Source: Odiellus spinosus
Lineage: Eukaryota > Arthropoda > Arachnida > Opiliones > Phalangiidae
Assembly: GCA_963920705.1 (NCBI GenBank)
Contig: OY987227.1
Span: 20,733,434 to 20,797,433, forward strand
Direction: 5' to 3'
Length of the DNA stretch: 64,000 nucleotides
Shown here: piece after piece, positions 12,472 to 26,830 of the stretch
Layout of the letters: each line of letters opens with the position of its first letter
Position numbering within the stretch: the stretch's first letter is position 1
Notes under the pieces: generated by a model
Databases searched by the model: none
What the model saw: the letters and a program-made list of their open reading frames with translations, nothing else
What the model was told of the DNA's origin: nothing
Made by a program: the position numbers and the translations under genes

Positions 12472-14493
12472 GTGTGACATCCCTTGACCTTATTACGCGA
12501 CAAGTCTTAAAATTAACCGAAAAAAAATTCAGGTATCGGGATAGTTTTTATTTTTGGATAAAAGTCAAGGTTTTTCCTTGAATAGCGGGACACGTTTGAG
12601 GGAAGACTTTAATTATAGTCGCTACCATTGAAATTGACGTAATCAACTGCCCCTATAATGTTAACTTTTTATCTGAACACAACTTATAAGACTTTTAACC
12701 AAGTAACACCCACAGTTATTTCACCTTGGAAAACGAGTTTTTTAAGCTGTATTTTTTGGGTGGTTCCTTTAAAGGCTCAAACATAAGAACAAACATTTAA
12801 AAATTAAACATGTTTAGTTCAAGAAAATTAAAGTACATTATGTAGACCTGGTATAAAATGTTTTCGTTAATTTTATTAATTTTTATAAAACAAAAAATTT
12901 AGATGTATAGTAAAGATTTTCTCAGCTAGGCTTGTAACAGCGATAGAACTGCTCTGAGCAGACGACTTTTTTTTTCTATTAGACGCTTCGAATGAACTAT
13001 AAGAAGGAAAAAGCATGGCGCTTCTATCTGCTTTCTGCTTGGGGCATGCGCTGTACTGTATCTTGGATACGAGCTCAGATGTAGTCTTAGATCAACCCCA
13101 AAGTAGCCTATTATAGCGCTGTCGTGCTCTTAGCGACAAAAACTTATAGCCCCATTAACAAGCGCTAAAGTTCTGCCGAGTTGCGCTTCGAACACTTTAT
13201 CAGTGTCTTTTCCTGATGTATCCGTACTGTCTTCAGCCACATTCGTCTGTGGGACAAAGTGAATAGGGTATCACCTTCACAATCATATTAATTTAAATAG
13301 CGCTTTAGCTAAGGGCTCAAATCTGCAAATTAATCATTCAAAGAGGCCTATTATGTTTACCATAAATATGATTTTTTTACTTTGATCTTTAAATCCAATA
13401 AATATTTATAGCCATGACGTTAATTTTTCGTTTAACGTTTGATAAAATTGCGAGCAATCTATAATTTCATTGCATTACATAATCTGAAAAAAACATACGC
13501 AATCATTTTTTATGTCTCTGAAAAAAAAAACATACGCAATCATTTTTTATGTCTCTTCGTTTCATAGCTTTATAGTTCGTTCAACTTATTTGACGCAACA
13601 AAGTCACGTTGGGGTACGGTGATAAAGCTAGTACGCTGTCGTTCATACATTTACACATTGCTTGAAATACATTTATAATAAAAATGTCAACCAGACTGAG
13701 CAACTTAACAAGGTTAAAGTTTCGATAAACAAATCAAAAGCTTGATAACAATGATGTAACGATCTATAGGAGTTTTTGTAATTAGCGACACTCCATGTTC
13801 TGTGGTCAACATTAGACATTTAATATGATGGTGGGTTTGACGAGTCACGTGAACCAATAAGATTTCGGACAAGCCAACGGCTAATATGAAACCCTAAATA
13901 TTATTACCAAGCCTCGTGTTTCGATCAAAAGTTTATCAAATCATTATTTTTTAAAAACTTTCTTAGAAGGTTATTCGAATAACCAATTGAAAATGTTATA
14001 TAAGTCGATATAACCTTGTATTCCTTACTCATTCTGAGGATTGCTGTTTCATCACCAATTACTCATAGCTAGATCTGAGGGGGTATAAACATTTATACAT
14101 TGCAAAACAAACAACGCGCGTCTTAACGATTATTACGTCAACATTCTTGTTTTTAAATCATATCAGATAATATAAAAGAGATAGAGTTAGATAATCGATG
14201 TGTACAGGGGAAATAACCCACACTTTTCAGGTAATATTATGCACCCAATATCGCGCCAAACTTAATTAAAGTACCGGTTAACGAGTTATCCTTGTTAAAA
14301 CTACACGTCAAAAACCCTCCTCTAAACAGTCATTACATTGAAAAATGTTGGTGACTAGATATTAAAAGCCTTGAAAAGGCAGGAAAAAACACTGAGCAAC
14401 GGTGTCACGATAGTGGACGCAAAGAAAAAAAATAATAAAGTTACGTGAAAGTCATACTATATTAATTATAATCTCTGGATGAAAACTGTTGTA

Positions 14494-14529
<36 letters not shown>

Positions 14530-16966
14530 AAATAAAATTGCTAGGGGGAAATTATTATATAGAGATAGATAGACTGCATGTTGATTATTCCCAGCTAGGC
14601 GTATACTTGTTCGTGTTCAAAATATCAATAGAGTTAGATACGTAATTCGGTGTATATTTTTTATTTTTTTTTCAATGTTACTAAGCATCAACTACATTAA
14701 TATCGTCCCTAAGGACGAATATATATTCAAAATCCAATGAGGGTATGAAGAAAAGCCAGCCGAGTGATAATGTCGATATCGAACTGAATAGAATCATGAA
14801 TAGAATGTATAGACTCTTCATATTTCCTATCCCTAACTCAAGGAACTCGTGGTGGGTGGGGCATTAAGCTTGTAACAACCAACTTAAGATTATAATCTAC
14901 ATGTCGAAGTACCTGATTGGCTCGCCACGACCTGGCCATGTCAAAATACATGCTTGCAGCTATTCCTCAGAGTAATTTTAATTCTGACCACCCAAATACC
15001 AAGTTTTACCATTTCTACAGGCGCAATAATCGAATCTAAGCTCATACGCACATATTCTATGTGCTGCTTTTTTAACAACCTTGGTCATGATAGATACATT
15101 TTTACAAATATAAATTCGTGAAAAATATATAGATTAAACTATTAAATAGAAGTAGATTCGAATCAACAGAATATTTTAGAGTTTCAGAATTCGAACTATG
15201 AACGTGGAATCCAGGTAAAAAAAAAGTCACACAAAGCTAAATATTTACTAGATAAAAAAGGGCACATATAAAGAGAATCGTGTTCAAGACGAGGTTCAAT
15301 TAATATAACGTCATCGATGAACTGTAGAAGCGTGTATCATTCAATTTCCCTCAAATTATCTGTTATGAGATTATCTTTCCAACTATAAACCTTCGTTTGT
15401 CGTTACATATATATTAGTTTCCCCAAGGTTTTGAGATCATATATTCACTTCTACTTAATTAACCATTATCACTCGGTATATCTCTGCACGCCCGGGGAGA
15501 GTTTTGTTATAGAAGGTCACGGAAATCACGTGACCCACGCATTTTTCCAACGTTAGGGAGCGGAAAAATTCGCCAAGGCCTAACGTTTATATTCGCCTAC
15601 AAAAAATGGTTGTGATGAAGTTAAAAAAAAACATAACCGAGTAGAAGCGAGGGTTAGAAGGAGGAGTTTGTAAATTTTTTTTAAAACGACCTTGCAAACG
15701 CGTGAGTTTGTTTACTAAGTGTTGGCTTCTATCCAAATGTACTGTTTGCCGTTCTATCGCAACTTCGTAAGAAAACTCTCCCAGATATCAGCGTTAGTAA
15801 AACGGCCTACTCGTATTATCCTAATGACTTAGTTGCTTAGAAAAAAGAAGAATGCTTGATTTTGTGTTAAGCCTTTTCTAAAAGTGTTATAACTGTATTC
15901 CAACCTCTTAAAAAATGCGTGGCTAACTTTACGCGTTAATAACGACTACATTTTCCCTTAGGAGATATAACATTACTTCTAAATCCACTTTGAAATTCTA
16001 CCATTATGCAAATTCCCGTTGAAACTTTAAAAAAATTGAAAAAGCTTTTTTTATTGAAACGCAAGAGAAGCGAGAGTAGGGAGGTTTTCAGAGAGAGAGA
16101 GAGAAAAAGGGTTTACCGCGTTTGCGCAAACGTTACGCCGGCCGGTATTTTGGGCGCTGTTGTTCATCACACGCCATTTTTAAAAAGAACACGTCAAGGA
16201 CTTTGGTTTTTTTTTTTCGTGAATTGTTAAATTGTTAAAAATATAATAATATACAATCCAACTTCCTTAATTGCCAACGTCTTTTTAAAAGTTTAAAAGG
16301 CCCCGGGAAGAAAAGAAAAAAAGGAAATTATTTGGAGGTGTGAGATGTACAGCTTTAGAATTGTTTAAGGGAGGGTGAAATCATTTTTAAATAGATAATT
16401 TTGTTTCAAATTTGATTTTGTAAAAACTTAAACCGATCTATAATTTTTAATTGCAAGATTTGATCTATTAAATTTCGAATAAAAGTTTAAATTCTACTCT
16501 TGAACAGGAAGATATTTATCTTGATATTTATACATTAATTAAACAATTTAATTCGAATCAAATATTTTCGGAAAGTAGGGTGTACCTTGGATACACCCTT
16601 TTTGACACGATATCAATTTCAATTCACGTACATGTTCATGATTTTAAAGATAAAAAAAATGGTTTTTAAAACCAAAACCACACGGCAGTTGATTGAAATC
16701 TCTATATTATTTTTTTTTTTTTTTAAATTGGGGCTGTAGTCGATTTCAGTTTGAGTTGACAGCAAAAACAAAGCTAAGCTCCCTTTGTTGAGCAATGAAA
16801 ATTTCTAGTAAAAATATTTCCGAAAATTGGAAATTCTTTTAAAAGCCATATTTTTTTCTCGCACTGGTCAGTATTATTGTGACAAAATTAATATTATGTC
16901 ATCACTATGGTCGCGCGTTCTAACACGTGGTACAGTTGTTTTTGCGCTATTTTTTCTTGAAAGTAC
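12472..16966. other. no gene seen; small repeats only
   Basis: AT-rich stretch. It includes a tandem duplication of about 34 bp at 13484-13556 (CATACGCAATCATTTTTTAT twice) and a (TA)n tract at about 14496-14524. Open frames up to 74 codons (for example 16006-16230) are Lys/Arg-rich low-complexity translations without splice support. Confidence 0.45.
14496..14524. repeat. (TA)n microsatellite
   Basis: About fourteen uninterrupted TA dinucleotides. Confidence 0.85.
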
Positions 16967-17222
16967 TTCAAGGGAGAATGCAATCCACCAGTAAAAAAAA
17001 AAAATAAAAACTAAAATTAAACTAGAAATAAATTTAAAACTTACTCGGAATAGGCTTAGTTGGATTCACGGAGATCCTGAATTTCTTCGCAATGAAGGGT
17101 CAGCTTCAGCGACCAATGAGCAAAGGCAATTTCCAATAACATTCGATTGGTTCCTGACCCATCAATGCGAAGAAATTCAGGATGTCCGTAACGATAAATC
17201 CTAAGTTGAATTCTCCCTTTAA
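16967..17222. mobile_element. TTAA-family MITE copy 2
   Basis: Left end AGGGAGAATGCAATCCACC after TTCA (a mutated TTAA); right end GAATTCTCCCT before TTAA at 17219-17222. Internal arms include GGATTCACGGAGATCCTGAA and an inverted AATGAAGGGTCAGC...CTGACCCATCAAT pair. Confidence 0.7.
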
Positions 17223-18561
17223 TCCTTTCGTATTAAAATTATCGTTAATTACGTCATCAGTCGGGAAAAATTAAATCTAAATTTTTTACATTTTAAGTTC
17301 GAAGTTTCTTAAAAACGCGTCAACTCGGAGGTTTAATAGTATTTTTAATAGTATGAAAAAACTAAAAAAAAATAATCCATAGGCCTTCAAAAAAGAATGG
17401 TGAGTCTCACTTTAAGGTGGAATAATTCATAGGGATTAAGTTCAACTACCATGAAGTAAAATTATAAAAAATCCAACTGGAATTTTAGCTACAAAGTATG
17501 CGAGATGCATTACTTGTTATTGATATAATTAAAAAAAAAAAATACATATCATTCTTCCTTGAAAGCGGAAATTAATACGGTGTTAGTAAATTCGAATTTG
17601 CACGGCCGAAACATCAAACATTTCCTATGTCTTCTAACCCACTCGGAGTTTGCTTATATAGTTAAGAATTTATCCTAAATGATCCTAACGGAGTGCGGCT
17701 CTTTCTTAAGAGCAAATTCCGTCTTACATAAAAGTAAATTTACGATTTTGGTTTGGGCAAAAAGAGCTTGTCAAATATAAGCTCAAAAAAAAGCATTGCG
17801 AAAAAATTAGGTCAAAGAAATTTCGTCACAACACACCCCGCGAAATACCATTTGTCATGTTGTATTTTTATTTTTATTTTTTTCCTATAAAGACTTGGAA
17901 AGAGACAAGAGAGGCTCATCTTTATCCTTAAAGTTCGCGTGACACGTTGATTTTTAAGGACCAATATAAAAAAAAGCCTTCGACTGCGGAAGGACAAGGA
18001 TTCGAAAGCTACCGTCAAATAAAAATTTAAATTAACATCGTTCAGAAACTTAATTCCAACTTGAAAATAACCGTCGTTTTCATACTGAAATTGGAATGCA
18101 GGGCTTCCGCTGCAGGTCCCACTAAATCCCTATTTTATGTCTAGGTCAACAAAACACTATATTTTAAATAATTTAAGGGTATATATGCATAGTCCACTTT
18201 GGTTGGGTCAAAATAGTATGAATTCTTACAAGTATACTTTAGAAAGTAATCTTTTCAACAAAAGAACTTGAATTTTCCCTTGTTTTAAAATGTGGCACGA
18301 ACTACGGTAAATGATAAGTGATGATAAAAAAATCTCATTTGGCTTTTCATTGGTCCTTATTTGGTTCTTTAGAATCTTATTTTAGCCCAAAGAAAATTCT
18401 TTTTTCCACATTTTATTTTCCGATTATGGTGGGAGCCTCGTACAATACGCTTTCATAGATATTCCAAACGCAAATTTTCAGTGTTCAGAATGAAAACCAC
18501 GAATGTTTAAGAATGTCTGATAATCCTGCACTCATCCTCAGAACATTATATTTTCGAACAA
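17223..18561. other. no gene seen
   Basis: AT-rich sequence; open frames (for example 17812-18018 minus) lack coding character. Confidence 0.4.
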
Positions 18562-18568
18562 TGTATAC

Positions 18569-18906
18569 TAGAAGCCGATGAAACCCTCCTTTGAAGTCTA
18601 TTACTCCCGGGTCTTGTCTACCCCTCTCTGTATGGGTTAGTTTCAAAAAGCGCGATTCGTACGCCTCCTAACGGTAGATATTTTCGGAGCGGAAGTTCGT
18701 CAAGCGAATATCTCTAGCAGCCTTGGAGTTCGTCAAAAAAACGTCGTCGTTTGTGGAGAAAGAGAATTTCCAATTTTCCGTAGACAAGGGGGTATGAAGT
18801 AGGACCCCTAGGATCTCGTAAAATTGGGAATTTTACCCATACAGAGAGGATCGCTATATGGAACATTAGAGTAGTAGACTTCAAAGGAGGGTTTCATCGG
18901 CTTCTG
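18569..18906. mobile_element. foldback element A, copy 2, with 7-bp target duplication
   Basis: Same ends as the copy at 7105-7413, the first base being T instead of C. It is flanked by TGTATAC at 18562-18568 and 18907-18913, an exact 7-bp duplication. It contains an extra internal stretch of about 30 bp compared with copy 1. Confidence 0.85.
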
Positions 18907-18913
18907 TGTATAC

Positions 18914-19751
18914 CGAAAACGTCCCATGGCGTGTGTGCTTTAGAAATCATTATCAAAAACCCAAATTTTAACATCTTCATTCATTATAAATAGAAAAAAA
19001 TTTACATTTGATTACGAACTTAAAATCGAAAAATGCCTTTAAATATGATTTTGAGGATTTCTTACTGATTTGTGAGGGAAAATATTACACCCTTAAATTT
19101 CATCCACGTGAACTTTAAACACTATATTCGGGTATAAATGAAAAAGACGACAGGAGGTCTTTTTAACTAAAAACTTGGGTACTAGAAATATGTTTGTTTT
19201 TATACACTCCCTATACACTTGTTGACAATATTAACTTGCAGAAATATCAAGACTAAAGCGGATTAATACGCAATATTAAACTTAATGGGGATAAGTAGTT
19301 TTTTCCTAGAAACCCTTAGGTTCTCGAAGATGAGAATACAGCGATATTTTTTTTTGAAGGACTAATTATCGGCAAAATGGGGGGTAAAAAGATGGGGAAA
19401 GTCTTGTGTATTTGCTAATCACGTCAAGATAGATCTGTTTCATCTCCAGGAAGTGAGAGAAGGGACATTTGCAAATACTAAGAGAAAAGGGAAGCGCTAA
19501 GAAGATAGGAGATATTTGGCATCAATCCAAAATAACAAATAACATTCTTTTTATCTGGCAATGGCGTGCAGAGATATATACACACACTTTCACTCACTCT
19601 ATTGCCATCCTTTTCGTTAAAATAACATTCTTCATTCGCGCGGCTTTTGCGTCATCGAGTGAAATCAAGGGGGCCTCCCTTCTCTTCAAAATAGTTTTTG
19701 TTATAAGAACCGAGGTTCGACTTACTATATATTATACGTAGAGTTAACGGG
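18914..19751. other. no gene seen
   Basis: AT-rich; nothing supportable. Confidence 0.4.
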
Positions 19752-20042
19752 TTAAAGGGAGAATGCAACCTAACAAAATAGGCCTAAAACTTGCCATCAA
19801 AATAGGCTTAGCTGCATCCATGGAGATCATAAACTCACCATATATGGACTAGCAACCAATGACATTGATCGATGGTCCTTATATGGGGAATCTCCATGAA
19901 TCCTGTTAAGCCTATTTACCGGGTAAGTTTTAAATTTATTTCTAGTTTAATATTTGTTTCGTAAACTTTTTTTGGTGGATTAGGCCTATTTAAACGATAA
20001 GGAATCGATTAAAAAACCACTTATGTTGAATTCTCCCTTTAA
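19752..20042. mobile_element. TTAA-family MITE copy 3
   Basis: TTAA at 19752-19755 and 20039-20042. The left end is AGGGAGAATGCAACCTAACA and the right end GAATTCTCCCT. The internal hairpin arms GGCTTAGCTGCATCCATGGA and CTCCATGAATCCTGTTAAGCC are present. Confidence 0.8.
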
Positions 20043-20476
20043 AAGGAATATAAGTTGGTATTTTTTTTAATAAACCAACCCAATATTCTTAAGAGGTTTC
20101 TTAAAGTAAATAGATAAAAGATGTGTTTAAGAATATCTCAAGCCCTTTATGGAGATTTACAATTTGTTAGTTTAAATTTTTTTACAATAATTAAAGAAAA
20201 GCCTCAACACAGTCGTTTCTGAAGTTGATAGATTCTATCATTATGATGCTTTCTTTGATAATATCCTAACATCCTAAGTACTTTTCTATTTACTTTGAGT
20301 TTATCTTAGGTAAGGTAATTTTAAAATTTCAAAAAATTAAAATTTGAATTCCTCAAACCTATCAGAAACAATTTTTTATGCATTGACCCTAAAGTGAGGC
20401 TTTCATGGATTTTTCATGAATTCGAAATTTTTAAAATTTAAATTTCCCTGTAATACTACGTCATTACTACGGTCGC

Positions 20477-22640
20477 GACGAAATTTCGAAATCTTTGTAA
20501 CGAAATTTCGAAATCTTTGTAACGAAATCGCGAGATCTTTGTAACGAAATCGCGAGATCTTTGTAACGAAATCGCGAGATCTTTGTAACGAAATCGCGAG
20601 ATCTTTGTAACGAAATCGCGAGATCTTTGTAACGAAATCGCGAGATCTTTGTAACGAAATCGCGAGATCTTTGTAACGAAATCGCGAGATCTTTGTAACG
20701 AAATCGCGAGATCTTTGTAACGAAATCGCGAGATCTTTGTAACGAAATCGCGAGATCTTTGTAACGAAATCGCGAGATCTTTGTAACGAAATCGCGAGAT
20801 CTTTGTAACGAAATCGCGAGATCTTTGTAACGAAATCGCGAGATCTTTGTAACGAAATCGCGAGATCTTTGTAACGAAATCGCGAGATCTTTGTAACGAA
20901 ATCGCGAGATCTTTGTAACGAAATCGCGAGATCTTTGTAACGAAATCGCGAGATCTTTGTAACGAAATCGCGAGATCTTTGTAACGAAATCGCGAGATCT
21001 TTGTAACGAAATCGCGAGATCTTTGTAACGAAATCGCGAGATCTTTGTAACGAAATCGCGAGATCTTTGTAACGAAATCGCGAGATCTTTGTAACGAAAT
21101 CGCGAGATCTTTGTAACGAAATCGCGAGATCTTTGTAACGAAATCGCGAGATCTTTGTAACGAAATCGCGAGATCTTTGTAACGAAATCGCGAGATCTTT
21201 GTAACGAAATCGCGAGATCTTTGTAACGAAATCGCGAGATCTTTGTAACGAAATCGCGAGATCTTTGTAACGAAATCGCGAGATCTTTGTAACGAAATCG
21301 CGAGATCTTTGTAACGAAATCGCGAGATCTTTGTAACGAAATCGCGAGATCTTTGTAACGAAATCGCGAGATCTTTGTAACGAAATCGCGAGATCTTTGT
21401 AACGAAATCGCGAGATCTTTGTAACGAAATCGCGAGATCTTTGTAACGAAATCGCGAGATCTTTGTAACGAAATCGCGAGATCTTTGTAACGAAATCGCG
21501 AGATCTTTGTAACGAAATCGCGAGATCTTTGTAACGAAATCGCGAGATCTTTGTAACGAAATCGCGAGATCTTTGTAACGAAATCGCGAGATCTTTGTAA
21601 CGAAATCGCGAGATCTTTGTAACGAAATCGCGAGATCTTTGTAACGAAATCGCGAGATCTTTGTAACGAAATCGCGAGATCTTTGTAACGAAATCGCGAG
21701 ATCTTTGTAACGAAATCGCGAGATCTTTGTAACGAAATCGCGAGATCTTTGTAACGAAATCGCGAGATCTTTGTAACGAAATCGCGAGATCTTTGTAACG
21801 AAATCGCGAGATCTTTGTAACGAAATCGCGAGATCTTTGTAACGAAATCGCGAGATCTTTGTAACGAAATCGCGAAATCTTTGTAACGAAATCGCGAAAT
21901 CTTTGTAACGAAATCGCGAAATCTTTGTAACGAAATCGCGAAATCTTTGTAACGAAATCGCGAAATCTTTGTAACGAAATCGCGAAATCTTTGTAACGAA
22001 ATCGCGAAATCTTTGTAACGAAATCGCGAAATCTTTGTAACGAAATCGCGAAATCTTTGTAACGAAATCGCGAAATCTTTGTAACGAAATCGCGAAATCT
22101 TTGTAACGAAATCGCGAAATCTTTGTAACGAAATCGCGAAATCTTTGTAACGAAATCGCGAAATCTTTGTAACGAAATCGCGAAATCTTTGTAACGAAAT
22201 CGCGAAATCTTTGTAACGAAATCGCGAAATCTTTGTAACGAAATCGCGAAATCTTTGTAACGAAATCGCGAAATCTTTGTAACGAAATCGCGAAATCTTT
22301 GTAACGAAATCGCGAAATCTTTGTAACGAAATCGCGAAATCTTTGTAACGAAATCGCGAAATCTTTGTAACGAAATCGCGAAATCTTTGTAACGAAATCG
22401 CGAAATCTTTGTAACGAAATCGCGAAATCTTTGTAACGAAATCGCGAAATTTTTGTAACGAAATCGCGAAATCTTTGTAACGAAATCGCGAAATCTTTGT
22501 AACGAAATCGCGAAATCTTTGTAACGAAATCGCGAAATCTTTGTAACGAAATCGCGAAATCTTTGTAACGAAATCGCGAAATCTTTGTAACGAAATCGCG
22601 AAATTTTTGTAACGAAATCGCGAAATCTTTGAAGCGAAAT
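20477..22640. repeat. 22-bp CpG-rich satellite array, about 98 copies
   Basis: The unit is TAACGAAATCGCGAGATCTT then TG, 22 bp, with three CpGs per unit in an otherwise AT-rich, CpG-poor neighbourhood. Units from about 20521 to 21868 carry GAGATC; from about 21869 to the end they carry GAAATC, with an abrupt switch. Two units with a private C-to-T change (22451 and 22605) lie exactly 154 bp (7 units) apart, suggesting block duplication. The first two units and the last are degenerate. Confidence 0.95.
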
Positions 22641-24132
22641 CCCGTACGCTTTATTTGGGAATGTCTGACCCCTCGCTGATGATACTATCTCTTTAAACAG
22701 TATATAATATTATCTTAAAAGCAAATTAACCTTTCACTCCGGTGTTATACTAGAAAAGACGAATCTTTTTATAAGTATATCCCTAAAGATTTCCTTTTTA
22801 AGCTAAAAGCAGGAGGCTAATAGAAATTTAACCTTGTTATGAAAGAGTTCTTAAAAGGGGTTGAGAATTTGGTTAAGCAAATATGTATAATATAAAGTGG
22901 GAAATAAAATCTGCAAACGGGAAAATACCTAATACTTCAAACAAAGAGGTCACATCCTTGTCAGTTAGGCTATTCGTGAAAATACACAATGACACGAATG
23001 TACTAAAATTGATGGTTACCAAGATTTATATTTCAAAAATATTTACTCTTCATAATTAAACACCATATAAACAAGTATATTTTTCTTTAAAAAAAAAGTA
23101 AATTATAGTAATAAAAATTAATTTGAATATTTAAAAATAACCTTGCAATTTGAAGCGAAATTATCAACTGAAAAATTTGCATAATCTCAATAAATATGCA
23201 AATCTTACGATTAAAAAAAACTTAAATATCATATTTAAAATTTGAATTTGCCTCGAAGACTTTTTTACGTCGGAGTTTGAAATTAAATACGGTCATTATA
23301 TTCCCCTTAATTATACCAACGTGTTATTTTATCCGTTAACAATTAAAAGTATATAATTGAATTAACCTTGTTTATTTTAACACGACGCTTTGTTTACTAT
23401 TTAACGTTTAAAATTCGATGGGATATAAAATTGGGTCGAATGGATAATTGATTTTAATTAGCAGCCTCTTTATTATTACTAAACAAGTATACGACGATCT
23501 CTCCGGGGTAGAATTACTAAAGTTATAGCGCCAGTGAAATCTTGCTAGTACCGTTTATATTAACAGAGCTACAGAAACAAGAAAGGGAAAAAAAAAAAAA
23601 AAAGATGATATCCTTGAATTATTATGGCGTACACGGCCTAAATGCTTAGCTCTATCTCTCTCCCTTCTCCTCCTATACATGCATGCGCAGTCCAAAAATT
23701 CCATACGCGTTCAATTAACAATTTTACGTGATAAAGACTCTTCATACATATTAATCAGCTTTGTCTCCATTCGAGGACATTTGGCCCTGACAACCACTAA
23801 TTTTCATTTCATTTATTAGAATTATCTACTCGACTTAAAACCCTGTAGGTTAACCGTCCTACATAGCGAGTAGACTTTTAGAGAAGCTGACTTACAGGAG
23901 ATAAGTATTCGTCTATTTTAGATAACGTAATTATGCAGAGTTTTAGTGTCCGGGAAAGGGTATTTTTTTGGTTTTTAAATAATTGAACATAATTGGATAG
24001 TGGTTTTGGATGTTATCGAATGTATACCGTACATTTAGAGCAAAAATTGACCGACCTAATGTGAAAAAATACAGACTATTACGATATTCCTTGGAATTAT
24101 TGAAATTAGGGCACTTATAGGAACGAAAATGC
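22641..24132. other. no gene seen
   Basis: AT-rich; long A runs near 23590. No supported exon. Confidence 0.4.
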
Positions 24133-24926
24133 GTTGTTAGGGGCCTGATGGGAGCCCTGCAATTTGGAAATATTGGACTAGATAACTCTAAGGTTGAAAG
24201 GGAGAACGCAACCTAACAACAAGTGGTTTTTATCAATTCCTTATCGATTAAATAGGCCTAATCCATCAGTAAAACATTTACAAACAAATATTCAATTAGA
24301 AATAAATTTTAAACTTACCCGGAAAATAGGCTTAGATTGATTCATTGAAATCCTGAATTTCTTCGTATTAATGGGTCATCGACCAACGAGAAAGGGCCAG
24401 TCGTTAAGGCGAGATTTACTTGACCCATCAATACGAAGAAATTAAGTATCTCCATGAATCAAGCTAAGCCTACTTTCCAGGTAAATTTAAAATTGATTTC
24501 TAGTTTAGTAGGCCTAATTTTTTAAATGTGTTGTTAGGGGCCTGATGGGAGCCCTGCAATTTGGAAATATTGGACTAGATAACTCTAAGGTTGAAAGGGA
24601 GAACGCAACCTAACAACAAGTGGTTTTTATCAATTCCTTATCGATTAAATAGGCCTAATCCATCAGTAAAACATTTACAAACAAATATTCAATTAGAAAT
24701 AAATTTTAAACTTACCCGGAAAATAGGCTTAGATTGATTCATTGAAATCCTGAATTTCTTCGTATTAATGGGTCATCGACCAACGAGAAAGGGCCAGTCG
24801 TTAAGGCGAGATTTACTTGACCCATCAATACGAAGAAATTAAGTATCTCCATGAATCAAGCTAAGCCTACTTTCCAGGTAAATTTAAAATTGATTTCTAG
24901 TTTAGTAGGCCTAATTTTTTAAATGT
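24133..24926 (+). repeat. 397-bp direct tandem duplication
   Basis: Positions 24133-24529 and 24530-24926 appear identical base for base by eye. The unit includes about 60 bp of flanking DNA (GTTGTTAGGGGCCTGATGGG and following) plus nearly the whole MITE up to its TTTTTTAAATGTG. It is a recent segmental duplication or an assembly artefact. Confidence 0.9.
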
Positions 24927-24977
24927 GGATTAGGAATATATAAAAAAGCATTTATTAGGTTGCATTCTCCCTTTTAA
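24194..24977. mobile_element. TTAA-family MITE copy 4, containing a tandem duplication
   Basis: The left end AAGGGAGAACGCAACCTAAC appears at 24198 and again at 24595. The right end TAGGTTGCATTCTCCC appears once, before TTAA at 24974-24977. The element therefore carries most of its length twice. Internal hairpin arms with ATTAATGGGTCATCGACC and TTGACCCATCAATACGAAG match the other copies. Confidence 0.8.
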
Positions 24978-25867
24978 GCGCAAGTTCTTAAACTTAGAAA
25001 CCACACTACGTTAGGTTTCATACGCAAAACTTCTAGAGATTGAAGATGTATATTTTAAGACTAAAACTTTGACAATAGAGTAACTCTAGCATTAAAGTAT
25101 TTTAAAATATAGGGCGTGCTTACGCTATACGTCACTTAAAAGTGACTTAAAACTTACAAAAATTTGAGTATTATCCCTCGTACTCACGAACAATAGAAAA
25201 AAAATCACCTCGTCCAAAATCCATAAACTGACACATGAATAAAGATAGGTTTTTTCAAAAAAAAGCTTCAATGTCAAACTCGATATAAAACGCCGGCAAT
25301 AAGATATTTGTTTCCCGAGGAAATTTAATCAGCCGTGAATTAATAAAAAAAAAAACGTAACTTTTTTTCTTATTCTTTTTAAAAATCAAAAGTTTAAAAG
25401 GCTTTAACTATTAGCGAGGTCTCGATTCCCGTTAACCTTCGAAAGAAAAAAAATTCTAGTATCAAAGAAAACCCTATCTTTCGGAGATCCAATATATATA
25501 CCGGAAGACCACGTCACTTGACAATGTTATTAAAACCGCCCGATACTTTATTTTCCTTTCATAATAGTCACGGGTAACATTAATCAAATTTTATAACGGT
25601 TTTGTACCCTAAAAAATTACCTATTTCCTTTTTTAAAAATACCCTTCCAAAGGATTTTATTTCTCAAATATTTTGGCCAAAGAAAAGTAAAAAAAAAGAT
25701 TGGAAAATTTCAAGGATTCCTTTTTCTTATTTTGTGGTTAAAAACTGGGACTTGTCGGCCCTCAAAAATATATTATTACCGAACATGAATATTCAAGTAA
25801 TTTTAAAAATATTGGTTCATTTCTTAGGGAATGGTTTAAAAAAAGATTTTTCATCTACCATTTAAAT
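24978..25867. other. no gene seen
   Basis: AT-rich; an 87-codon frame at 25602-25865 (+) translates to Lys/Phe/Ile-rich sequence without recognisable domains or a convincing splice context. Confidence 0.4.
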
Positions 25868-26293
25868 TTAAAGGGAGAGTGAAGAAAATATTTATTTTTT
25901 AATTGATTCTTCTACGTTTCGCGTAATAAAACATTTTGGAAGTGTGCCAAAAAAAAATGAAAACCCGATTTTGGTATTCAATTAAAAGAAGAACCTTCTA
26001 CTAATCAAAAGCTTACTAGAATCCCCGTGACACGCGCTGTGGAACACTCTAAATGGGGCTAAATCTCGTACTTGATTTATATATTCACGCGTATAATCGT
26101 GTTTCCAACAGCGCCTGTGGAGGATATTTTATAAAGTCAAAGGTGGGGAGTCTTTTGATTGGTCGGAGGTTCTCCTTTTAATTGAATGCCAATTCAGAGA
26201 CATTTCCCTAATGTTTTACTGCGCGAACAAGTCTTATTTTTTAATAGTAGAATCGTTAAAAAAAAATTATTTTCCTCTTCATCGTCCCTTTAA
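25868..26293. mobile_element. TTAA element, AAGGGAGAGTGAAG subfamily
   Basis: TTAA at 25868-25871 and 26290-26293, with inverted ends AGGGAGAGTGAAGAAAAT and TTTTCCTCTTCATCGTCCCT. The related ends AGGGAGAATGAAGC occur at 62870-63265 and, alone, near 57709. It has no coding capacity. Confidence 0.7.
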
Positions 26294-26830
26294 AGATTAT
26301 CTTTTATATACATATATAGGAGGGGGACTTGTTTCGCATTGAAACGAAAGAAAACCTATCTATTCGCGTAAAATTCACTCCATTAATCTCTGAAATTTAC
26401 ATTTTATTCCATTGAAAATAGAGAAAGAGAGGGAAAAAAGAAAAAGCTTTGAAATTTGGATAAAGTCAAAAATATCGTTTCGGAAGAAAAATTGTTGTTG
26501 TCCTTATAGCCAGCCAGCTTAAGATACAGTCGCTTTTCTTGTCATTTTTTTTTTTTTTTCTCCCTCGCAATGTGATTATACCCCAATTTTAAAGGAATGG
26601 TGTCGGTGTATATATTTCAAAATGGAATATATATATTTTTCTATACGGTATCAGTATTTCTGTTGAAAAAAATGACGTAATCTGAGGGGTAATGATCTAC
26701 ATAAATCTCCTATGAAGACAAAGTATAGTTTGCATATTCTTTGTAACTTAACAATTAAATTAAACTATACTTAAACGAAAATAACTTCGTTATAGTTATA
26801 ATTTCGTTACAATGAAATCTAAATTTTAAT